Source of the DNA: Bacteroides faecalis
GTDB lineage: Bacteria > Bacteroidota > Bacteroidia > Bacteroidales > Bacteroidaceae
DNA: 64,000 nt
Direction of reading: 5' to 3'
NCBI RefSeq assembly: GCF_003865075.1
Contig: NZ_BHWB01000003.1
Coordinates: 372,001-436,000 of the forward strand
The stretch's first letter is position 1. The number at the start of each line of letters is the position of its first letter. The notes under the pieces were generated by a model. The model was not told the DNA's origin and did no database searches. It saw only the letters and a program-made list of their open reading frames with translations. Made by a program: the position numbers and the translations under genes. Below are positions 1 to 8,947 of this stretch, one piece after another.

Positions 1-498
1 ATCATCGCGTTGCCGGATGAAAAAGTAGAAGAAATCTGTGCTACTGTAAATGCAGAAGGTGATGTTTGTGTTCCTGCTAACTTCAACTGCCCGGGACAAA
101 TCGTTATCTCAGGTTCTGTTCCAGGTATTGAAAAAGCTTGCGAACTGATGAAAGCTGCCGGAGCAAAACGTGCTCTGCCGCTGAAAGTAGGTGGTGCTTT
201 CCACTCTCCACTGATGGATCCTGCGAAAGTAGAATTAGAAGCAGCAATCAACGCTACTGAAATTCATACTCCCAAATGTCCGGTTTATCAGAATGTAGAC
301 GCGCTTCCACATACTGATCCTGCAGAAATCAAAAAGAATCTGGTTGCTCAGCTGACTGCTTCTGTACGTTGGACTCAAACTGTTAAGAACATGATTGCTG
401 ATGGCGCAACAGATTTCACAGAATGTGGTCCTGGTGCAGTATTGCAAGGTTTGATCAAGAAAATTGATGCTACGGTTGCTGCTCACGGCATAGCATAA
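1..498 (+). CDS. fabD: malonyl-CoA:ACP transacylase, C-terminal part
   Basis: The reading frame is open from base 1, so this is the 3' part of a gene that starts outside the window. FabD moves malonyl groups from CoA to acyl carrier protein for fatty acid synthesis in the cytoplasm. The motif GAFHSPLMDP carries the catalytic histidine of the Ser-His pair; the nucleophile serine (GHSLG region) lies upstream. The end GPGAVLQGLIKKI matches the usual FabD C-terminus. An intrinsic terminator follows at once, so it is the last gene of its transcript. Confidence 0.93.
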   Translation: MIALPDEKVEEICATVNAEGDVCVPANFNCPGQIVISGSVPGIEKACELMKAAGAKRALPLKVGGAFHSPLMDPAKVELEAAINATEIHTPKCPVYQNVDALPHTDPAEIKKNLVAQLTASVRWTQTVKNMIADGATDFTECGPGAVLQGLIKKIDATVAAHGIA

Positions 499-522
499 TC
501 AAATAAACTAAATAATTCACAG

Positions 523-557
523 AAAAGGAATGTTCTTTAGGGAAGCATTCCTTTTTT
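523..557 (+). terminator. intrinsic terminator after fabD
   Basis: AAAAGGAATG at 523-532 pairs with CATTCCTTTT at 546-555 and runs into a T tract. It separates fabD from sucC. Confidence 0.8.
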
Positions 558-642
558 ATTTATCCTCTTCTCATTTACTTATCCCACAACTTTTTTGCTA
601 TCCTGATTGTTTTATATATAAGAAACACTTAATCCATCATCC

Positions 643-1791
643 ATGAAAGTACATGAATATCAGGCAAAAGAGATCTTTTCTAAGCATGGGATTCCAGTCG
701 AACGGCATGTGCTATGTCACACTGCCGACGAAGCAGTAAAGACCTATCAAGAAATAGGAACAGACAAAGTAGCTATAAAAGCTCAAGTTTTGACAGGTGG
801 ACGCGGAAAGGCGGGAGGCATTAAACTTGCCAACGACAAAGAATCCGTACGTCAATACGCTAATGAAATCCTAAATATGACTATTAAAGGATTTCCTGTA
901 AAACAAATACTTGTCAGTGAGGCTGTTGATATAGCCGCCGAATATTATCTTAGTTTTACTATCGATCGGAATATGCGATCAGTTGTTTTAATCATAAGCG
1001 CATCCGGTGGAATGGATATCGAAGAAGTAGCTCACAAAACTCCGGAGAAGATTATCCGTTATAACATTGATCCATTTGTCGGGCTTCCTGCATATTTGGC
1101 ACGTCGTTTCGCTTTTACATTTTTCAAGCGAAATGAATTAGCAGAACGTATGAGTTCTATTCTACAAAAACTTTACAAGACGTTTATAGAAACTGATGCT
1201 TCGTTAGCCGAAATCAATCCACTGGCATTAACTACCCAAGGTACACTTATAGCTATCGACGCCAAAATGGTTTTTGATGATAACGCACTCTACCGACACC
1301 CCGAAATACACGCTCTTTTTGAACCGACTCCTGAAGAACAAATAGAAGCAACAGCGAAAGACAGAGGTTTTAGTTATGTACGTATGGATGGAAATATTGG
1401 CTGCATGGTGAACGGTGCCGGATTGGCAATGACCACAATGGATATGATTAAACTTCATGGGGGGACTCCTGCTAACTTCCTGGACATTGGAGGAAGCTCA
1501 AATCCTGTAAAAGTAGTTGAAGCTATGAAGCTATTGTTGAATGATTCAAAAGTAAAAGTTGTTTTCATCAATATTTTCGGTGGTATTACCCGTTGTGACG
1601 ATGTAGCGTTAGGATTAATTCAAGCTTTTGACCAACTACAAACAGATATTCCGGTCATCGTTCGCCTCACCGGAACGAATGAAAATACAGGTCGGGGATT
1701 ATTAAGAGACCATAGTCGTTTTCAGGTAACAGAAACAATGAATGAAGCGACTTTATTGGCAGTACAATCAGTGAAAGGAGGAAATGTATGA
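643..1791 (+). CDS. sucC: succinate--CoA ligase, beta subunit
   Basis: 382 residues, the usual length for SucC. With SucD it interconverts succinyl-CoA and succinate plus a nucleoside triphosphate, a step that links the succinate/propionate branch to energy conservation in the cytoplasm. The N-terminal ATP-grasp domain shows GGRGKAGG at residues 52-59; the C-terminal CoA-ligase domain shows the NIFGGITRCDD segment near residue 320. The start ATG opens directly with the conserved KVHEYQAKE sequence. It overlaps sucD by 4 bases (ATGA), indicating translational coupling. Confidence 0.95.
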   Translation: MKVHEYQAKEIFSKHGIPVERHVLCHTADEAVKTYQEIGTDKVAIKAQVLTGGRGKAGGIKLANDKESVRQYANEILNMTIKGFPVKQILVSEAVDIAAEYYLSFTIDRNMRSVVLIISASGGMDIEEVAHKTPEKIIRYNIDPFVGLPAYLARRFAFTFFKRNELAERMSSILQKLYKTFIETDASLAEINPLALTTQGTLIAIDAKMVFDDNALYRHPEIHALFEPTPEEQIEATAKDRGFSYVRMDGNIGCMVNGAGLAMTTMDMIKLHGGTPANFLDIGGSSNPVKVVEAMKLLLNDSKVKVVFINIFGGITRCDDVALGLIQAFDQLQTDIPVIVRLTGTNENTGRGLLRDHSRFQVTETMNEATLLAVQSVKGGNV

Positions 1792-2660
1792 GCATACTTA
1801 TTAATAAAGAGACTCGCCTATTGGTACAAGGAATTACAGGAAGAGACGGACATTTTCATGCTGTGAAAATGAAAGAATATGGTACCAATGTTGTAGGTGG
1901 CACTTCTCCGGGAAAGGGAGGAACTGAAATCGACGGACTTCCGGTATTCAATACGATGTATGAAGCTGTGAAACAAACACAGGCTAATACCTCTATCATT
2001 TTTGTCCCTGCAAGTCATGCGGCTGATGCTATCATGGAAGCAGCAGATGCAGGAATTAAATTAATTATCTGTATATCTGAAGGCGTGCCTACATTGGATG
2101 TCATCAAAGCCTATCGTTTCACCCAACTCAAAGGAGCTAAGTTAATTGGTCCGAATTGCCCCGGACTAATTTCACCAGAAGAAAGCCTTGCGGGTATTCT
2201 ACCGGGAAACGTATTCAAGAAAGGAAATATTGGAGTAATCAGCCGTAGTGGAACTTTAACTTATGAGATTGTTTATCATCTGACCGCAAATGGCATGGGA
2301 CAATCAACTGCCATTGGTATGGGTGGTGATCCGGTCGTTGGGCTTTATTTCCGTGAATTATTGGAAATGTTTCAAAATGATGATGAGACAGAAGCAATTG
2401 TCATGATTGGCGAAATCGGTGGAAATGCCGAAGAACTGGCTGCCGAGTATGTACAAAGACATATCACCAAACCAATCGTTGCTTTTATTGCAGGGCAATC
2501 CGCTCCTCCGGGAAAACAAATGGGACATGCTGGAGCTATAATTTCCGGAAACTCCGGTTCTGCTAAAGAAAAGATCACCGCACTTACAGCTGCGGGAATT
2601 CAAATGGCTAAGGAACCATCTGAAATTCCTATACTTCTAAAAGCGCAGCTAAGTGAATAA
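1788..2660 (+). CDS. sucD: succinate--CoA ligase, alpha subunit
   Basis: 290 residues with an N-terminal CoA-binding Rossmann domain (QGITGRDG near residue 14) and the C-terminal ligase domain. His247 in GHAGAIISG is the residue that is phosphorylated in the catalytic cycle. It starts inside the end of sucC and forms the second half of the sucCD operon. Its stop is only 10 bases from the end of the convergent DUF4396 gene, with no clear terminator in between, so the two transcripts probably overlap. Confidence 0.95.
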   Translation: MSILINKETRLLVQGITGRDGHFHAVKMKEYGTNVVGGTSPGKGGTEIDGLPVFNTMYEAVKQTQANTSIIFVPASHAADAIMEAADAGIKLIICISEGVPTLDVIKAYRFTQLKGAKLIGPNCPGLISPEESLAGILPGNVFKKGNIGVISRSGTLTYEIVYHLTANGMGQSTAIGMGGDPVVGLYFRELLEMFQNDDETEAIVMIGEIGGNAEELAAEYVQRHITKPIVAFIAGQSAPPGKQMGHAGAIISGNSGSAKEKITALTAAGIQMAKEPSEIPILLKAQLSE

Positions 2661-2670
2661 TTTATTTAGA

Positions 2671-3405
2671 TTACATACCTTTCTTCACTCCAATCTTTAT
2701 TAGCAAAGCGTTCATCGGATAAGCACAAATAAAACCGAAAAGCATGGCAATCTGCATCATAAACCAGAACATCCAAGTATCTTTCGGCAACGGAGTAGCG
2801 GCAAATAAAACAAATATAACAATAGCCATCCAGCCATACATTCCAATCTGCCAAGACAAAAGTGAGAAAAAGTCAGCCTTGAAAGCACGGGACAAGGCAT
2901 TCCCCACAGAAATCTTTTCCATTTCACGAATAGCATAAAATTGAAAATAAACTCCAATAATCAAAGCTAATATAAAATCAAGTACCCAGTTCCCCAATAC
3001 CTGATTCCCTGCAATTGTTACTGGAAAATAGTTTGTGAACCACTCACCAATAATATCTGCTAATGTACAACCGGCTCCACAATGGAGTGCAGACAATGCT
3101 ACAGACTGCCAATGAGGACGGTTCATTCCACCCATAGACATATCCATTGACATTCCCTTCATTCCGGACATATCTGTCTCTTTCATGCCAGACATATCCA
3201 TTTTCATATCCCCCATTTTCATTGGAGTACTTCGCCCAAATTTGTTATAAGCCCATAAAGCCAGATAACTTCCCCACAATGCAGTCAATATCCACACTGC
3301 ATTCATTATTTTCATTGATTGCGGACGACGAGTCAGGTCTATTGCTATATGAACAGCAATCCCAACACCTGAACATACTAAAAATACAGCGATCAGATTG
3401 AGCAT
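2671..3405 (-). CDS. DUF4396 membrane protein with Met-rich loop
   Basis: 244 residues from the ATG at 3405; the frame also stays open to a GTG at 3450, but that adds a second hydrophobic stretch and is less likely. Five or so membrane segments are visible. The DUF4396 core HCGAGCTLADIIGEW is present. Between the second helix and this core lies a Met/Asp-rich segment with repeated MDMSGMK-type units, the kind of sequence that binds Cu(I) or other soft metals in copper-handling proteins. No function is established for DUF4396; a metal role is inference from composition only. Confidence 0.8.
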   Translation of the reverse strand: MLNLIAVFLVCSGVGIAVHIAIDLTRRPQSMKIMNAVWILTALWGSYLALWAYNKFGRSTPMKMGDMKMDMSGMKETDMSGMKGMSMDMSMGGMNRPHWQSVALSALHCGAGCTLADIIGEWFTNYFPVTIAGNQVLGNWVLDFILALIIGVYFQFYAIREMEKISVGNALSRAFKADFFSLLSWQIGMYGWMAIVIFVLFAATPLPKDTWMFWFMMQIAMLFGFICAYPMNALLIKIGVKKGM

Positions 3406-3476
3406 AATTATATGTATTAAAAGATTCAGATTTACAACAGCCAATATCACGAATGGTTCACCCTATATTATCAATA

Positions 3477-3506
3477 TTGATTTTATTGAACCATTTGTTA
3501 TATTTG
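3477..3506 (+). promoter_or_regulatory. Bacteroides-type promoter for the 57-residue gene
   Basis: TTG at 3477-3479, 19-base spacer, TATATTTG at 3499-3506. This matches the Bacteroides -33/-7 consensus and places the transcript start about 30 bases before the ATG at 3544. Confidence 0.7.
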
Positions 3507-3543
3507 CTTGTTATAACCTTGTCAATCAAAAACAATAACAAAT

Positions 3544-3717
3544 ATGAGTAGACGTAGTCAATTAGAGCATGAAGTATCTGTTGCTCAGGAAAGGATCAAA
3601 AAGGCAGCTAAGGATACACCCAAAGATATCCTGAAATTATGGGAACAAAATTTGGTAGATCTGGAACTGGAACTCAATAATATGGTGGACGATGAAGAGG
3701 ATAACAATGAGGATTAG
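3544..3717 (+). CDS. small acidic helical protein (57 aa)
   Basis: A complete 57-codon frame, ATG to TAG, with its own promoter and a following terminator. The protein begins MSRRSQLEHEVSVAQERIKK, is predicted to be largely helical (heptad-like leucines in LWEQNLVDLELELNNM), and ends in a run of Asp/Glu/Asn. No family was recognised. The isolated promoter-gene-terminator unit argues that it is a real gene and not a chance frame. Confidence 0.7.
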   Translation: MSRRSQLEHEVSVAQERIKKAAKDTPKDILKLWEQNLVDLELELNNMVDDEEDNNED

Positions 3718-3728
3718 TAATCAATGAA

Positions 3729-3765
3729 AAAAGAGTGCGCTATCAATAGATAACGCACTCTTTCT
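3729..3765. terminator. bidirectional terminator
   Basis: AAAGAGTGCG at 3730-3739 pairs with CGCACTCTTT at 3754-3763; T tract on the plus side and, read on the minus strand, after the stem too. It lies between the convergent small gene and the RRM gene. Confidence 0.8.
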
Positions 3766-3787
3766 TTATACTAATATTGATTTTCCA

Positions 3788-4033
3788 TTAGTTCTTCGGC
3801 AATGCTTCTTTTACAACCATTGGACGACCAACATATTCTGCACCGTTCAATTTCTTGATAACGTCTGCAGCTTCGGTATCATTCGGCATTTCGATAAACG
3901 CAAAACCTTTAGATCTTCTTGTTTCACGATCAGTGATTAATTTAACTGAAGCAACTGCTCCATACTCTTCCATTACATGTCTCAAATCTGATTCCTTAAC
4001 ATTATAGTTAAGATTTCCAACATACAAATTCAT
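3788..4033 (-). CDS. RRM-domain RNA-binding protein
   Basis: 81 residues from the ATG at 4033; an ATG three codons upstream is possible. A single RNA recognition motif fills the protein: RNP2 is LYVGNL at the N-terminus and RNP1 is KGFAFIEM in the middle. Bacteroides carry several such small RRM proteins (the Rbp family) which bind single-stranded RNA and are thought to take the place of Hfq-like regulators; which one this is cannot be told from the sequence. It stands alone, convergent to the small gene at 3544. Confidence 0.9.
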   Translation of the reverse strand: MNLYVGNLNYNVKESDLRHVMEEYGAVASVKLITDRETRRSKGFAFIEMPNDTEAADVIKKLNGAEYVGRPMVVKEALPKN

Positions 4034-4367
4034 AAAATTCAAATATAAAAAATTAATAATTCAACAAGAAAGTTTTTTGGAAGTTCTTAATCAGAAATGG
4101 ATATACTCAATAAATGAGAAAATACATGTGAAATAATCAAATCGAAATAAACCTTTTATTGTTGTTCGGTACAAAGGAAACTCTTTTTTACGAATAATGC
4201 ACTATAAATGCTCTTTTTCTTTATCATAAAAAATCTTTTTTATAATTATAGTCCAATACTTAACATTATCTTCTCAAATAAAGTATCTGCGAATATAAAA
4301 TATCTGCGAATAATACCCCCCAATATATATTTTATAGCTTTTATCCACATTACTTACTTTTTTATTT

Positions 4368-4375
4368 TAACTTTG
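4368..4375 (+). promoter_or_regulatory. -7 element before the SIMPL gene
   Basis: TAACTTTG, a consensus -7 box, 31 bases before the ATG at 4407; no good -33 TTG at the expected distance. The rest of 4043-4367 is A+T-rich and shows no gene. Confidence 0.55.
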
Positions 4376-4406
4376 CCCATGTATCAAACTCAAAATAACC
4401 AGCAAT

Positions 4407-5117
4407 ATGAGAAAAGCTATTTTATTAAGCGTTTTACTGCTTAGTTATTCAGTAATGCTTCACGCACAGAACGATGATTCATCAAAGTACATTGAAGTAA
4501 CCGGTAGCTCTGAGATTGAAGTAGATCCGGATGAAATTCATCTAATCATCCAGATTCAAGAATATTGGGAAGAAGAGTTTCAGGATAATACCAAACCTGA
4601 GCAATACAAAACAAAAGTTCCTATCGAAAACATCGAAAAGGATTTAATGGCTACTTTGCAAAACATAGGAGTTGCCCCTTCTAATATTCGTGTATGGGAA
4701 ATAGGTAATTATTGGCGCCAAACTGGTAAAGACTTCTTAGTCAGCAAAGAATTCGATCTGAAACTTGATAATTTCAAGATCGTTGATGCAATTATCAAGA
4801 ATATCAACCATAAAGGAATAAATGCACTCCACTTCGGAGAATTGAAAAATAAAGATCAAGCATCATATCGCAAACTGGGAAAAATAGAAGCCTTAAAAGC
4901 TGCGAAAGTTAAAGCAACTTATCTTGTCGATTGTATGGGGAAACAATTGGGAGATATTTTACGTATCATAGAGCCAGAAGAACAAGGCAATCATTTTATG
5001 CCTGCGCAAGCTTCATTTAGCAATGCAACTTTTACCTCACCGAGAGATCCAAATTCAACAGCACTCCGAAAAATTAAATATAAATACGAAATGAAAGCTA
5101 GATTTGAGATTAAATAA
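4407..5117 (+). CDS. secreted SIMPL-domain (DUF541) protein
   Basis: 236 residues. The N-terminus is a signal peptide (MRKAILLSVLLLSYSVMLHAQ), so the product is exported to the periplasm or outer membrane. The rest is a SIMPL/DUF541 domain: it opens with IEVTGSSEIEVDPDEIHL, typical of the family, and contains the paired repeats with a lysine-rich ALKAAKVKA helix. Homologues are oxidative-stress or membrane-associated proteins of unclear function. The next gene starts 5 bases downstream, so the two are probably cotranscribed. Confidence 0.85.
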   Translation: MRKAILLSVLLLSYSVMLHAQNDDSSKYIEVTGSSEIEVDPDEIHLIIQIQEYWEEEFQDNTKPEQYKTKVPIENIEKDLMATLQNIGVAPSNIRVWEIGNYWRQTGKDFLVSKEFDLKLDNFKIVDAIIKNINHKGINALHFGELKNKDQASYRKLGKIEALKAAKVKATYLVDCMGKQLGDILRIIEPEEQGNHFMPAQASFSNATFTSPRDPNSTALRKIKYKYEMKARFEIK

Positions 5118-5122
5118 TCAGA

Positions 5123-5662
5123 ATGATTATGGAATATATACTCCGAACTTGGAAAGATTCAGATGTCCAGTCATTAGCTACGCATCTGAATAATAAAAAG
5201 ATATGGGATAATTGCCGGGATGGGCTTCCTTTTCCATATACAGAAAAGGATGCAATTAAATTTATTACTTATGCTACTAAACAACCGACACAAAACGAAT
5301 TCTGTATTGAAATAAATAATGAAGCAGTAGGTAATATCGGGTTCCTCCGCGGAACAGACGTCGAAAAGTTCAATTCGGAAGTCGGTTATTGGTTATCAGA
5401 GAACTATTGGAATAAAGGAATAATGAGCATAACCTTAAAGGATGCAATAAGACGTTACTTTCAACAAACAGACATAATACGTTTGTATGCTTCGGTCTAT
5501 GAATTTAATACAGCTTCTATGCGCGTATTGGAGAAAGTAGGGTTTAAGAAAACCGGAATACATCACAAAGCTTGCTTTAAAAATGAACATTTTATAGATG
5601 CACATTATTATGAGTTATTGAAACAGAATTTTGTCTTGGGCGATTGGATTGATATAAAATAA
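5123..5662 (+). CDS. GNAT family N-acetyltransferase (RimJ/RimL type)
   Basis: 179 residues. The GNAT fold is seen from LRTWKDSD at the N-terminus, through the acetyl-CoA-binding strand and loop (EVGYWLSENYWNKGIMSITL), to the family-typical NTASMRVLEKVGFKKTG at about residues 132-148. RimJ/RimL-like enzymes acetylate protein N-termini or small substrates; the substrate here is unknown. It follows the SIMPL gene by 5 bases. The start could be either of two ATGs two codons apart. Confidence 0.85.
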   Translation: MIMEYILRTWKDSDVQSLATHLNNKKIWDNCRDGLPFPYTEKDAIKFITYATKQPTQNEFCIEINNEAVGNIGFLRGTDVEKFNSEVGYWLSENYWNKGIMSITLKDAIRRYFQQTDIIRLYASVYEFNTASMRVLEKVGFKKTGIHHKACFKNEHFIDAHYYELLKQNFVLGDWIDIK

Positions 5663-5828
5663 TAAAGCACATTAATATTCAATACATTCATCTATTCTTT
5701 GACAAATAAGTATCTAGGATAAATCATACATAGCTTTAATAAATGAAAAAGTTGTGTTCAGAAACGGGCACATATTTAAATTATCTTTTTAAATAAACAA
5801 AGATTAGTCGCAATATTACTTTTTCAAA

Positions 5829-5836
5829 TATATTTG
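5829..5836 (+). promoter_or_regulatory. -7 element before the Crp-like gene
   Basis: TATATTTG, 31 bases before the ATG at 5867. It overlaps the TTG that would give a longer frame, which is why the inner ATG was chosen as start. The -33 region is weak. Confidence 0.55.
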
Positions 5837-5866
5837 CTGACAATAAAAACACGAAAACAACTATGT

Positions 5867-6430
5867 ATGAAGAACTTCAACCATTATGCTGAACGTGAAG
5901 AGTTCTCTGCGTTCAAAGAGTTTTTTCTGAAGTATGGTCAATACAAGGAGATTAAAAAGAAAGAGTATTTCGCCCAACAGGGATTTCAGACCGGGAATGG
6001 AGCGTATATACAAGAAGGCTTATTTCGATATGTTTGTACAGACGACAGAGGATGTGAGCATATCGTAGGCTACTCTTTTGCCGGAGAATATGTAGGTGAC
6101 TATCCTGCTTGTCTCAGAAGAGAAAAAGCAATGGTAAGTATACAGGCTGCCACCAATTCAATAATCTATTATGCCCCGGCTGAAGAAATGAGGAAATTCT
6201 TCACGGCTAATGAAGCCAACCAACAATTGGAACGAATTCTGGCAGAGGAATTGTTTGTACAAACCTATAAACGTTTATTGGATGTCTATTGTAAGACTCC
6301 AACTGAACTATATTGGGATTTAGTAAGCCGCTACCCTGACTTTCAAAATTACATCACACTCAGAGAAGTTGCCTCTTTTCTCCGGGTTACTCCGGAAACA
6401 ATTAGCCATATTCGTAAAAAGATAGAATAA
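5867..6430 (+). CDS. Crp/Fnr family transcriptional regulator
   Basis: 187 residues. The first 115 or so form a cyclic-nucleotide-binding-like beta roll (KKEYFAQQGFQTGNGAYIQEG, then GYSFAGEYVGDYPA). The C-terminus ends in a short helix-turn-helix, TLREVASFLRVTPETISHIRKK, as usual for the small Bacteroides Crp-like regulators. The phosphate-binding residues of true cAMP receptors are not evident, so the effector is unknown. It is transcribed alone and followed by a hairpin. Confidence 0.88.
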   Translation: MKNFNHYAEREEFSAFKEFFLKYGQYKEIKKKEYFAQQGFQTGNGAYIQEGLFRYVCTDDRGCEHIVGYSFAGEYVGDYPACLRREKAMVSIQAATNSIIYYAPAEEMRKFFTANEANQQLERILAEELFVQTYKRLLDVYCKTPTELYWDLVSRYPDFQNYITLREVASFLRVTPETISHIRKKIE

Positions 6431-6452
6431 TCTATACCGATATAAATATCAT

Positions 6453-6486
6453 AAAGTTCCGATTCATCACGAACCGGAACTTTAAC
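6453..6486 (+). terminator. probable terminator after the Crp-like gene
   Basis: AAAGTTCCG at 6453-6461 pairs with CGGAACTTT at 6475-6483; short T run. The stretch to 6611 shows no gene. Confidence 0.6.
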
Positions 6487-6611
6487 ATAGGCTATTTATT
6501 ACAATAAAGTTTTGCTTAATTGCATCATCTTCATTAGTTTATATTACGTTCATTATCTTCTTTATGGAGAAGTTTACAATCAAAATAGCATAAACTAATT
6601 TAGTGATACTT

Positions 6612-6926
6612 TTATTCAACTACTTCCCCTTTTTCATTCATCAAAACGGTTACATCTTTAGCGTCTTTTGTGGTAACTATCACTTTATAGACTTTACCAC
6701 TCTCCTTCTCTGCAACAAAAGCTTCCTTAATAGAAGAACCTTCATAGGTTTTCGCAATTGCCTGTGTTACTGCTTCGGGTAGATCCTTCACCTCTATTTT
6801 GGTAAACTCATCCTGTGGATTTTGTGCCACAGTTTCTACTGCTGTAGAATCCTTAACTACTTGTGCAAATGCTACAGAACTTCCTAATCCCATTACTAAT
6901 GCTACTGCTACTAATACCTTTTTCAT
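6612..6926 (-). CDS. secreted PepSY-like protein
   Basis: 104 residues with a clear signal peptide ending in SVAFAQ. The mature part carries one small PepSY-like alpha/beta unit: IEVKDLPEAVTQAIAKTYEGSSIKEAF followed by strands KVYKVIVTTKDAKDVTVLMNEKGEVVE. Bacteroides encode many such short periplasmic proteins; they resemble beta-lactamase-inhibitor-like folds and their role is unknown. It has its own promoter upstream. Confidence 0.8.
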   Translation of the reverse strand: MKKVLVAVALVMGLGSSVAFAQVVKDSTAVETVAQNPQDEFTKIEVKDLPEAVTQAIAKTYEGSSIKEAFVAEKESGKVYKVIVTTKDAKDVTVLMNEKGEVVE

Positions 6927-6991
6927 AATCGTAATTGTTTAAGTGTAAATAATAAAACATTTATTTGTTCTCTCTAATGCTTATCTTAATG

Positions 6992-7022
6992 CAAAGCAAA
7001 TGCCAAAGTGGAGATTATACAA
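6992..7022 (-). promoter_or_regulatory. promoter of the PepSY-like gene
   Basis: Read on the minus strand: TTG at 7022-7020, 20-base spacer, TTGCTTTG at 6999-6992 (one mismatch to TAnnTTTG). The transcript would start near 6986, leaving a leader of about 60 bases. Confidence 0.55.
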
Positions 7023-7162
7023 TTTATCATTGATATTCAGCAACATAACAAAAAAGACTAGTAAGTATAAATGTAGAACTTGTGTAGAATGATGTGGAAT
7101 TTCAATACACAGTTGTGGAATAATGACTCATTTCATAGATTTAACCAAAAGTTTATAGAAAA

Positions 7163-7210
7163 ACAAAAAGCTTAAATCCGATATTCGTGCTGAAATCAGA
7201 TTTAAGCTTT
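7163..7210 (-). terminator. terminator after glutamine synthetase
   Basis: A 15-base stem with one mismatch (AAGCTTAAATC with GATTTAAGCTT as its core) around 7168-7210; on the minus strand it runs into TTTTTGTTTTTC. Confidence 0.8.
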
Positions 7211-7233
7211 AGTGTATTATTACATTGATTTTA

Positions 7234-8736
7234 CTATCCGCAATGGAAATACTTATTCACTAAATCAAGCATTGCTTGTGGGTTACCCTCCAATTCTGCA
7301 CGTAACGTCTTATCCTCGTAACTGCGAAGTTTACGAATAATCCCTTCAATCATTGACGGGCTAAATACATTATATTGTTCAAAGATAGCACGTTGTTGCT
7401 GCAAGCAATCAGCAGACGCCACACAACTATCCGGCAACTGGGCCAACGATTTCAACTTATCTTCATTTTCCTTCTGATGAATATTTACATTCACATAAGT
7501 CTTAGCAGCAATATCCAGAGCATTCTCTATCTCAAAACCATGCCGACAGGCAACAGCTAATCCGGCAAGCAACTGATAAATATCTGCCGAACCGTCCGGT
7601 GAACGCATCTCAACTGTCTGTTTCTGACTGGTATCGTAATGGCTTTCAGACTCCAATGGATTTGCCAGTACACACATATCCGATTTAGCAGCCCATCCCA
7701 GAGGAACACGGACCAATACAGAACGATTACGATCTCCCCAACAAACATTCGTCGGTGCTTCCTGATGGGGAACAAGGCGGAAATAAGAAGTTGGATTCGT
7801 ATTCCCGAAAGCTGTTATTGAAGGAGCAAGAACCATCATACCTGCAATTGCCTTACGTGCTGTTTCCGACAAAACTCCATCCTTTAACATTTGGTTTTTA
7901 CCATCTTTGACTATACGCATATGAATATGTAGTCCCGATCCGGCTTTTCCTGCTGTAATTTTAGGAGCGAAGGTCACATTGTATCCATATTCAAATCCTA
8001 AGTTACGTATCACCCATTTTGCCACCATCAATTGATCTGCGGCTTCTTCTACGCGCACAGGTAGAAACTCAATCTCATTCTGCTCATAAATATAATCATC
8101 CAAGGTGAAATTTCCAACCTCAGAATGCCCATATTTTATCTGTCCACCCGTTTGTGCAATATATGACATACATTGCGTACGGAATTCATTAAATTTAGCA
8201 TAAGGACCTGATTCATGATATCCGCGTTGGTCGGTTGCCTGAAACGTATCTGTATCCGGTGCTATCACATAATATTCTAGTTCGCCCATCGCCTGAAACT
8301 CCATACCTGTAACATCTGTAAATGTCGTACTAGCCTTGTGGAGTGTATGCTCAGGAGAACTTTCCAAAGGTTGGCCATCTTTATTAAAGAAAGAACAAAG
8401 CATGGCCAACGTGGGAATTTCCGCAAAAGGATCTACAAATGCGGTACGGAAACGAGGAATGACATAAAGATCACTACTTCCCGCCTCTATAAAAGAAAAA
8501 AGGCTGGAACCATCTACCCGCTCTCCACAAGTAAGAATAGCTTCCAGATAAGCCTGATTGTTGATAACGAAATTCAATGTTTTCAGACGACCATCACCCG
8601 CCGGATACATAAAATTCACCATGCGAATGTTGTTCTGCTGAATAAATGAGATAATGTCTGCCTTAGTAAACTCTGAGGTAGGCTTTTGCAAGTATGCCAC
8701 CAGCTGATTGGCATTCATTGACAGTTCTTGATTCAT
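7234..8736 (-). CDS. glutamine synthetase family protein
   Basis: 500 residues. Glutamine synthetase joins ammonia to glutamate using ATP. The beta-grasp N-domain is followed by the catalytic domain with ELEYYVI (metal-binding glutamates), the conserved GSGLHIHM segment that contacts ATP/metal, and NRSVLVRVPLGW near the substrate arginine. It is longer than the usual 440-470 residue type I enzyme and shorter than the 730-residue type III enzyme also found in Bacteroides. Sequence alone cannot exclude a related gamma-glutamyl ligase. It is transcribed singly, divergent from the PPK2 gene. Confidence 0.85.
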   Translation of the reverse strand: MNQELSMNANQLVAYLQKPTSEFTKADIISFIQQNNIRMVNFMYPAGDGRLKTLNFVINNQAYLEAILTCGERVDGSSLFSFIEAGSSDLYVIPRFRTAFVDPFAEIPTLAMLCSFFNKDGQPLESSPEHTLHKASTTFTDVTGMEFQAMGELEYYVIAPDTDTFQATDQRGYHESGPYAKFNEFRTQCMSYIAQTGGQIKYGHSEVGNFTLDDYIYEQNEIEFLPVRVEEAADQLMVAKWVIRNLGFEYGYNVTFAPKITAGKAGSGLHIHMRIVKDGKNQMLKDGVLSETARKAIAGMMVLAPSITAFGNTNPTSYFRLVPHQEAPTNVCWGDRNRSVLVRVPLGWAAKSDMCVLANPLESESHYDTSQKQTVEMRSPDGSADIYQLLAGLAVACRHGFEIENALDIAAKTYVNVNIHQKENEDKLKSLAQLPDSCVASADCLQQQRAIFEQYNVFSPSMIEGIIRKLRSYEDKTLRAELEGNPQAMLDLVNKYFHCG

Positions 8737-8820
8737 AATCGGTTGTTTTTATTGTTGTATCGTTTTTCTACAGTAATCTTAAAATTGTTTTTCACGATAA
8801 CCATTTTAAAGTCACTGAGA

Positions 8821-8828
8821 CAAATATA
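8821..8828 (-). promoter_or_regulatory. -7 element of the glutamine synthetase gene
   Basis: On the minus strand the sequence reads TATATTTG, a perfect -7 box, about 85 bases before the start codon. No clear -33 TTG. Confidence 0.5.
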
Positions 8829-8947
8829 AGTAATTATCTTTTAAGACATATAGTTAAAACACATATTTTATCTATCTTCATCAAAAAACTAATCAATCTC
8901 TCTAAATGTTTTTATTAGATTAGTAGAAACTTTCAAATTTCAAACTT

